NCBI GenBank assembly: GCA_021234155.1
Contig: JAJEKV010000002.1
Coordinates: 14,359,428 to 14,423,427 of the forward strand
Length of the DNA: 64,000 nucleotides
Reading direction: 5' to 3'
Source of the DNA: Isoetes taiwanensis
Taxonomy: Eukaryota; Streptophyta; Lycopodiopsida; Isoetales; Isoetaceae
Part shown: in pieces, positions 58,901 to 64,000 of the stretch
Position numbering within the stretch: position 1 is the first letter of the stretch
How the letters are laid out: each line of letters begins with the position of its first letter
Made by a program: the position numbers and the translations under genes
The notes under the pieces: generated by a model
Seen by the model: the letters and a program-made list of their open reading frames with translations, nothing else
What the model was told of the DNA's origin: nothing
Database searches by the model: none

Positions 58901-59550
58901 TAATGGTCCTGAAACGAAAAGAGGATGTTGAAGTGGCATTATCAAGGTTGCAGAACATTACAGGAAGTGAAAAGGACCATATAGTCATCAGATTGGCAAT
59001 TGCAACAGCATTGGTAATTCTAAAACAATCCTCAAAAGCGAAAGGTGAATTAAGAGTCATTGAGCGAATGACATATCGGTGGGAGTATGGTGAAGATTTT
59101 GAGCGAGCTTGGCTAATGCTGGCAAACATTCACATTCAGGTAGATGTTGGTTTTGACTAAGATAAAAGCCAACTGAAAAACATGCAAAATTCCTTTACAT
59201 CATTTTTTCCCATCTTTTTTCAACAGGGAGGAAAAACGAGTGCTGCTGAACAGTTATGCAAGAGTTGCTTGAAGTACAATAAGTCTTGTTCCAAAGCTTG
59301 GGAGTACCTTGGTTTATTGATGGAGAAAGCTCAATCTTATAGTGAAGCAATAAGTTTCTATGAGAAGGCATGGAAGTATCATAGAGGGACTTCATTGTCA
59401 ATTGGTTACAAGCTTGCCCTATGCTATTTGAAAGCGAAGCAGCATATTGAAGCGATAACTGTGTGCCAAAAAGTGCTTAAGGTGTTCCCAGAATATGGGA
59501 AAATAAGAAAAGATATCCTTGATAAAGCACGGCAATGTTTACGGCCATGA
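43974..59550 (+). CDS. IFT139: Intraflagellar transport protein 139 (TTC21B), 20 exons, 1314 aa
   Basis: IFT139 is a long TPR protein of the IFT-A complex, which drives retrograde transport in cilia and flagella; in plants it should serve only the swimming sperm. Exons as read: 43974-44102, 44181-44458, 44522-44768, 44846-44959, 45109-45256, 45337-45511, 46114-46354, 46466-46780, 49723-49872, 52136-52360, 52431-52640, 54079-54310, 56020-56165, 56774-56863, 56947-57062, 57142-57322, 57687-57845, 58480-58655, 58851-59139, 59227-59550. All junctions are GT-AG, phases agree, and the total is 3945 bp, close to the 1316 residues of the animal protein. The N-terminus 'MDMENPHLYINYYARIGYGH' and C-terminus 'KIRKDILDKARQCLRP' match the family; 'LEQALSYDFVVR', 'FYCKGLHAWYS' and 'EWGQKAIHNMVEIYL' are conserved blocks. 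ATG at 43980 is an alternative start; intron calls in divergent parts are by eye. Confidence 0.93.
46781..49722 (-). other. IFT139 intron 8 (2.9 kb) holding a LINE
   Basis: Exon 8 ends at GAG/GTGCTA and exon 9 starts after CCCGACAG. The right two-thirds is the LINE described separately; 46781-47560 shows nothing clear. The LINE lies antisense to the gene. Confidence 0.8.
47560..49640 (-). mobile_element. LINE (non-LTR retrotransposon), 3' part, in IFT139 intron 8
   Basis: On the minus strand 49252-49500 holds the reverse transcriptase palm 'ISILLYADDVVLISSSPVGL' and 'FYAQRELKVNFDKTKVMVF'. 48048-48641 holds the linker region in another frame, and 47702-48160 the zinc-binding region 'CRLCHLNVIESEEHFIFTC'. 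A 3' end with TTTC repeats lies at 47549-47567. Its 3' untranslated part resembles that of the LINE at 28765-29280. Endonuclease and ORF1 are missing, so it is 5'-truncated and frameshifted. Confidence 0.85.
49940..50225 (-). pseudogene. Copia protease/integrase fragment in IFT139 intron 9
   Basis: The minus strand reads 'VVDSGAHDAEKSV' (protease motif DSGA) at about 50180-50230 and 'ANNKLELVHSDVCGP' (start of the integrase core) at about 49985-50040. These two motifs are normally several hundred bases apart, so sequence has been lost between them. It is opposite in strand to the copia pieces that follow. Confidence 0.65.
50268..50560 (+). pseudogene. Copia gag fragment in IFT139 intron 9
   Basis: The plus-strand frame 'IRSKMDNLGLEDCTNVRDYL' and 'QQFKALREKFFGAGG' fits the copia gag (UBN2-type) domain. 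It is followed within 150 bp by the C-terminal end of a copia polyprotein, so nearly all of pol has been deleted. Confidence 0.65.
50690..50911 (+). pseudogene. Copia polyprotein C-terminus in IFT139 intron 9
   Basis: The frame contains 'KHMDIKLYFIREQLENGSLF' and 'DQAADGFTKPLSGKQLHK', the usual end of the copia RNase H domain. It stops at the polypurine tract (50901-50908). Confidence 0.85.
50909..51469 (+). repeat. Copia LTR flanked by internal sequence on both sides
   Basis: The LTR starts TGATGATAG directly after the AAGGGGGA polypurine tract and ends in TTCA directly before TGGTATCAGAG (51470-51480), the tRNA-iMet primer site. So the order is internal end, LTR, internal start, as at a junction of two tandem elements sharing one LTR. 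Inside it, 51002-51036 and 51066-51100 are perfect 35-bp inverted repeats with a 29-base loop. Confidence 0.85.
51470..52000 (+). mobile_element. Copia primer site and 5' internal region, truncated
   Basis: After the primer-binding site follow about 350-500 bp of leader and possible early gag sequence (for example 'ENYFTWRDALRRI' at 51750-51798, resembling the 'W...M' start of copia gag). Coding then fades, and the sequence runs into plain intron before exon 10 at 52136. Confidence 0.5.
54910..55140 (-). repeat. tRNA-derived SINE-like sequence in IFT139 intron 12
   Basis: On the minus strand from about 55128 the sequence begins like a tRNA: CCCAGTAGCTCAATGGTAGA (acceptor side and A-box), then an anticodon-arm-like CTTGGCTTGCAAG, then a B-box-like GGCTTGATAGG. 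The remaining 170 bp is not tRNA-like, as in a SINE body. The T-arm is too decayed for a working tRNA. Target duplications were not found. Confidence 0.5.
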
Positions 59551-60211
59551 TGACATTTTTGGTTTGGTGGAGGCTGGCAAGTTATGACGCTGGTGGTACA
59601 AAAAGAGTGCCAATGTGGCGATATAGATACTAAAGCTGAAGGTACACGTTTATCAGTTGATTTTGGTTTCACAAACCCACGCTCAAACAAGCTGCTCATT
59701 TGACGCATAGGAGGGTATCATTTGCCCCTACAACATGTAATTTAGGAGGGTATCATTTGCTCCTACGACATGTAATTTATTGTAGTTTTCCATTATATTG
59801 ATGTTGTCACAAGGATATGATCTAGTTGTATTATTGTGAAAAAACAAATTCAAGACTGGGGATAGGAGAAGATAGGAGAAGCAGGTGCTAAAAAAGTGAA
59901 ATGTCGTTGCTTGTTCTTGCTAAACAGGAAAAGTGAACAGTCCAAATTGAAGGCTCAAAAGCATAAGTATAGAGATCATGTGCAAACTACATGTCCATGT
60001 TCCACGATTATAATGACATGCTTTTTTCTTTTTTAAGCATATTGATGTTCGTGCACTTAATTTGCATCATAAATAGTAACAATAAGAAATGGAGCTAATT
60101 TTATCTACAAGAGCTATTTGGTTAAACACTTCTTTTTGTTCAATTATTGGTATTGCCGCTGGTACCACCAAGAAATGTCCATGTGAAAAAACTATTTTTT
60201 AAGTAAATAGA
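59551..60211. other. 3' flank of IFT139
   Basis: The 3' untranslated region should lie here. A 31-bp direct repeat (around TAGGAGGGTATCATTTGC) occurs at about 59708 and 59743. No clear AATAAA signal stands out, and no other gene is seen. Confidence 0.4.
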
Positions 60212-60700
60212 CTAGTAAATGTGTGTCCGGCGTTGCCGGACTAATGTCCTGGCATATGTTTTTACTCGGCCTTTAATGTCCATATATGTGCAACTTCCAT
60301 GAACACCACATCTTAGCACATCTTGATATTCGCAAGAATGGATACTATTTGTTTTTGGGATTATTTTTGTTCTTGAAATTGGCTAACGGCAGTATCATCA
60401 ATGTATTAACTTTGCGTTTATGGATTTCAGTAGAGAAAACAATGTTTTATAAGGAATGTGGGAGGCAATTAATTTTATCTCTAAAGACGAAAATTTGGAA
60501 AGACAGATTCAAAGCTTTTATTTAAAATGTCACCCTTAGAAGTTAAGTACATCAACAAAAAATAGGTACAGAATTGTCCTGGTTCATTTGTGTACTTTAG
60601 TTCATGATGGAACTCTAAATATGCATCTCCACATGGTGCACATCACCAAGGGCCTAATGTTGTATTTTTTGGATTCTCCCGTGATATCTTCACTTCCCCG
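60212..60700 (-). mobile_element. Helitron 3' end, third copy
   Basis: On the minus strand a perfect 7-bp stem (GTCCGGC, loop AAC, GCCGGAC; 60225-60241) is followed about nine bases later by CTAG (60212-60215) and then a T. This is the standard Helitron 3' terminus. The rest matches the 40.3-40.7 kb repeat at moderate identity. The helicase part is not visible, so it is a diverged or non-autonomous member. Confidence 0.8.
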
Positions 60701-62940
60701 ATAGAGAACATCTTAGCCGAGGTAAAAGTGAAATGCACGTGCGTGCCATTGATTTGAATCGTCGATGTCTTACGACTATCAGCACATGAGACACTATCAG
60801 CACATGAGACAACTCATCCGAAAGACAGGGTCGTATAATAGAATCAGATACCGCCCCAGAACGAAACGATATTTGTAGACCCTAAAATGCGCTCCATTAT
60901 ATATCTAACACAGGTGAGTTCTTTTGCTACTGAAACGCCAATTTTTCAGTGCATAGTGTCATTTGTTATCTGATAAAAAAGACAAACAATTGGAGCTTGG
61001 TCAAAGCATGACATATAAAGAGGGTTTCAGTTTTTTGCCAAGGCGGCTATGGCAAAAAGACCATTATGCATTTCATTCTCGTCTTTATTTTTGGTTGGAA
61101 GAGGCTTGATTGTGATTCTCTGCTCGATTCTCTTTGTTCCTATACTTCTTATCTCATATTTTTTAAAGCTGCACAACCTTTTCTGCTCAGTTCTCTTTGT
61201 TTTTATGCTTCATATTCTTTTGGGATCTTTCTCGCCGTAGCTATATGCTCTGCTTGAATGACATCCGTTCGCACTTGCAATGGATCTTTTCATTTCCTTC
61301 GCCGGGTTGGAACAGGGCATTCTGCCATGGGTGTGTACCTGCCACATGTACGGCCCAGATTCTCTGTTGCACTTTAGTAGTTTTTTTGTGTTTTTATTTG
61401 TTTTAAAATAGCGATTAGGATGGGTATAGCAATTAGGATGGCCGAAAGAAAGCATTGACCTCCAAATTTAGACGCACCTGCAAGCTGTACAAACAAGAAA
61501 GCATTAACCTCCAAATTTAGACGCATCTGCAAGCTGTACAAACAACACGTCCTGTATGCACTTTGCAAAAATGCTTTTTTCAAAAATAACAGATCGTTTC
61601 CCAAAAATAATAGATCATTCACACCATGCCGAAATTTTTTACTTGCTTTAAAGAGTAGGAACCATGAAACAGACCAAGGAATAAGCCAAAGAATATCAAA
61701 GAATAACCACCCTCAAAAGCAGAAAGAAAATAGAATACAATTCCCTAACAGACATCTTTCGAAAAATGCCACCAATTTGCAAGTAGCTTGGGTTCCTTCC
61801 CTGTAATAGTTCATCAAATTCAATACTCTATTGAAGCACAAAAAATTGAAAAGATAAAAGGGACACAGTATGTGAAGCAGATTACAAATGCGTTTAATAA
61901 GATTAACAATGGTATGAACAGGCAATTAAACCCAATGAGGATGATATACACAAGTTCAATTCTGAAGATTGTGGAGCATCAACGACCTGACCATATGACT
62001 CTACATTTCCAACCTATTGGATATCAGCCATAAGCCATGCACAATAACAGCATGCATGGCAAGACAACAACTTGCCAGAAGAAACGAAAGATAGTAATTA
62101 CTTGGCACTCTTAGATATCATTCACCACATTGGAGTCCAAGACATTCGGAGTGTGGTCAATGCCTGGTTGGTCACTCCCACTAGAATACCTTAATGTGAG
62201 CCGACCCCACAATCTGAAATATATAGAAAAAGCACAGAAAAAAATCACGAGTTTAAGAACTTTATATATTAGAGTACAATCAATTGCAACTAGCTTATGT
62301 TAAGATTAATGGAGGCTCTTAATCAAGGATTTGGTCCCCTGAGCTCAATGACATGGGTTTGTCCTAAATGATAGGAGCTTTAATGACAAGGCAAGTTAAA
62401 ATGAAGGGCTACAGATTTTCTTCCTTTTGCCCCTTTCTCAAGCTCTTTGCAAATGGAAGCGAAAATAATTTGGTGGGGTAAGACCTTGGGCTAAGAATCT
62501 ATAGCCTTTGATTGCAAAGCCCATTTTACAGTTTCAATTAGCCTAGGGACTTGTCGAATCCTCACACAAGCCTCCTGTCCCAACTTGATACAATACTATG
62601 TCCTTTTGGAGAAGTAAGAAAATTAAACCAGCCCTTAGGAATGATCCATCAAGGCTATCGGTTTTCTCAGATGAATCTTAACTTATTGGCCAGGCTACAA
62701 GCTCATTTTCTTACGATGACATCCCGAGAAGTTGAGCCTATAGAGGCTCTTGGTTGAATCTAAGCTTGTCTTTAAGTCTAGATTCAACCAAGATCCCCTC
62801 TTTTATCTCCAATTCATCAAGCTCATAGATGGAGTGTTCTTGGAAGACCTATGGTTCAAATGATCTGAAATAAGTTTAAAATTTATTTATTATTAGTAAT
62901 TTCTCTCATTAAAGTTAGGGATTAATGATTCATTTCGGCC
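60701..62940. other. Mostly unassigned stretch with a small hydrophobic frame
   Basis: 61049-61240 (+) is a 63-residue frame, very hydrophobic ('LIVILCSILFVPILLISYFL'), about 30 bases after a TATAAA-like word; it could be a membrane peptide, but nothing supports expression. 61452-61546 is a 47-bp tandem repeat around ACCTCCAAATTTAGACGC. 60780-60815 repeats ACTATCAGCACATGAGAC. 62708-62790 contains an inverted pair around TTGGTTGAATCTA. No gene recognised. Confidence 0.35.
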
Positions 62941-62950
62941 TTCTCACTCC

Positions 62951-63032
62951 ATATTGTAGGGTGGATCATTCATTCAAGTCGCGAAGGATCTCCCTCCAAA
63001 CCGTACATACGATTTTCATCGAATACGGCTTT
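62951..63032 (-). ncRNA. Group II intron domain V/VI-like remnant, probably organelle-derived
   Basis: On the minus strand 62996-63032 reads AAGCCGTA...CGATGAAAATCG...TACGGTTT. This folds as domain V: an 8-bp lower stem holding the AGC triad, a bulge, and an upper stem capped by a GAAA loop. It is followed by a domain VI-like stretch with CCACCCTACAATATGG, where a bulged A would be the branch point. Plant plastid and mitochondrial introns carry this; a nuclear copy is most likely inserted organelle DNA, not an active ribozyme. Confidence 0.65.
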
Positions 63033-63104
63033 CCACTTCACTATATACAATAGATTTTAAATCATACATTACGTATATTAATAGAATATCTATTTGTAAG
63101 TAGA

Positions 63105-63240
63105 TTCATTTCAGCCTTCTCAGTCCATATTGTAGGGTGGATCACACATTCATCCAAACTGGACATAGGATTTTCACTGAATATAGCTTTCCGCTTCACT
63201 ATATTCAATATTAATAGAATATCTATTTGTAAGTAGACTC
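63105..63240 (-). repeat. Second, decayed copy of the group II domain V/VI segment
   Basis: CAGCCTTCTCAGTCCATATT onward repeats the 62933-63110 segment, with the same CCACCCTACAATATGG motif on the minus strand. The domain V part has lost several pairing bases. Both copies end in AATAGAATATCTATTTGTAA, so the duplication is tandem, about 175 bp. Confidence 0.75.
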
Positions 63241-64000
63241 TTAGAACATAGACGAAATATCTTGCTATGTGTTTTCGTGGTAGGGCCCTAGCGTTTCTTA
63301 CAAGACACCTACTTGAGTGTTTTGTTTTTTACAATGGTATAGAACAAGAACCTTAAAGCTTTTTCACAAGTGGACAGAGACTCCAAATATAGGATGCACT
63401 CAAGTAACGAAAATCCAAAGGATAATGAAAACATGTTTAGTTGTTATTTAAAATCCTACCTCTGTCACTATGATCACGAGTATGGCGCCACTTGTAGGCA
63501 ATACACTGAACACTGTGACAATGGTAGAGGCTATAATGTACTCCTAATGCAATGGTTGTCTCTGGCCATGTCGAATAAAGTTGTCTTGTGCTTCCCAACA
63601 TACGCCAACCATAATAACCTTTCTATTTACTCATAATAACCTTTCTATTTACTTAAATAGATCGAACCCCCAAAAAAATAAGTGTTATGGAAGCCCATTA
63701 TTAGACTCAAAGGCTCATATCAGGTCCCTATAATACATGATGCATTTCATAAATAAATAACAATAAAATTACAAGAAAATTCTTCCAACATGTGAGAAAA
63801 GAAAAGATTTTTTTTGGTAAGCTGATTTATTATAGGATCATCCTCCTATATGAATTATACATCTATATACAAGCAACATACAAGGTTATTTTATTGTATA
63901 ATGAGGAGAAGGATATAATGTTGCAACAAAGCGAATTTTATTTTCTTCTGTCTTTCCTTTTGTCTAAAATTTAAGACAAACATACATATGAAGTTGTGAA
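63241..64000. other. Stretch without recognised gene
   Basis: AT-rich. 63370-63636 has an 88-residue plus-strand frame with several Cys and His residues but no repeating motif that I recognise. ATAACCTTTCTATTTACT is duplicated in tandem at 63616-63653. Confidence 0.4.

Noticed and set aside
61049-61240. 63-residue hydrophobic protein gene
   Set aside because: A second frame is open over the same bases, there is no homologue that I know, and T-rich DNA readily encodes hydrophobic runs; kept only as a remark.

Overview
The window looks like nuclear DNA of a land plant with motile, flagellated sperm (a fern, lycophyte, bryophyte, cycad or Ginkgo; a large-genome fern would fit best, but that is inference). 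The main reason is an intact 20-exon gene for IFT139/TTC21B, an intraflagellar transport subunit that flowering plants and conifers lack. The rest is typical of a repeat-rich plant genome: a chromodomain Ty3/gypsy element, Ty1/copia elements, LINEs, Helitron remnants, fold-back elements and fragments of plant genes (F-box/LRR, ETO1-like, MTR3-like).

Layout. 1-9944: a roughly 9.9 kb LTR-bounded element with no recognisable protein (LARD-like), with a 191-bp tandem repeat array near its right LTR. 10570-11016: a 5'-truncated LINE end. 11017-30501: a minus-strand Ty1/copia element pulled apart by later insertions: a complete 6.64 kb Ty3/gypsy chromovirus inside its 3' LTR (11486-18125, target duplication ACTGT), a 6.85 kb block of fold-back elements and captured gene fragments inside its integrase region (21171-28022), and a LINE end inside its gag (about 28765-29280). 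With these removed the copia element is about 5.4 kb, the normal full length. 31.2-34.2 kb: a second copia gag remnant and a broken FCP1/NIF-type phosphatase. 34278-37556: an 864-bp fold-back palindrome, an exosome MTR3/RRP41-like copy that has lost its start, and a terminal repeat shared with the 21-28 kb block. 37.6-43.9 kb: an LTR relic, a 733-bp tandem duplication carrying Helitron 3' ends and helicase pieces, a LINE end and nested GC-rich palindromes.

43974-59550: the plus-strand IFT139 gene. All exon junctions are GT-AG and the reading frame is unbroken for 1314 codons, ending in the family's typical C-terminus. Its long introns hold a LINE (intron 8), a rearranged copia element (intron 9) and a tRNA-derived SINE-like sequence (intron 12). 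59.6-64 kb: a third Helitron 3' end, simple duplications, and a duplicated group II intron domain V/VI, probably organelle-derived.

The only clearly functional gene is IFT139; the MTR3-like copy is possible but doubtful. The most unusual pattern is that three units (21.2-24.0, 24.0-28.0 and 34.3-37.6 kb) share one layout: a fold-back element on the left, plant gene fragments in the middle, and one short conserved terminus on the right. No database search was possible; all names rest on motif recognition.
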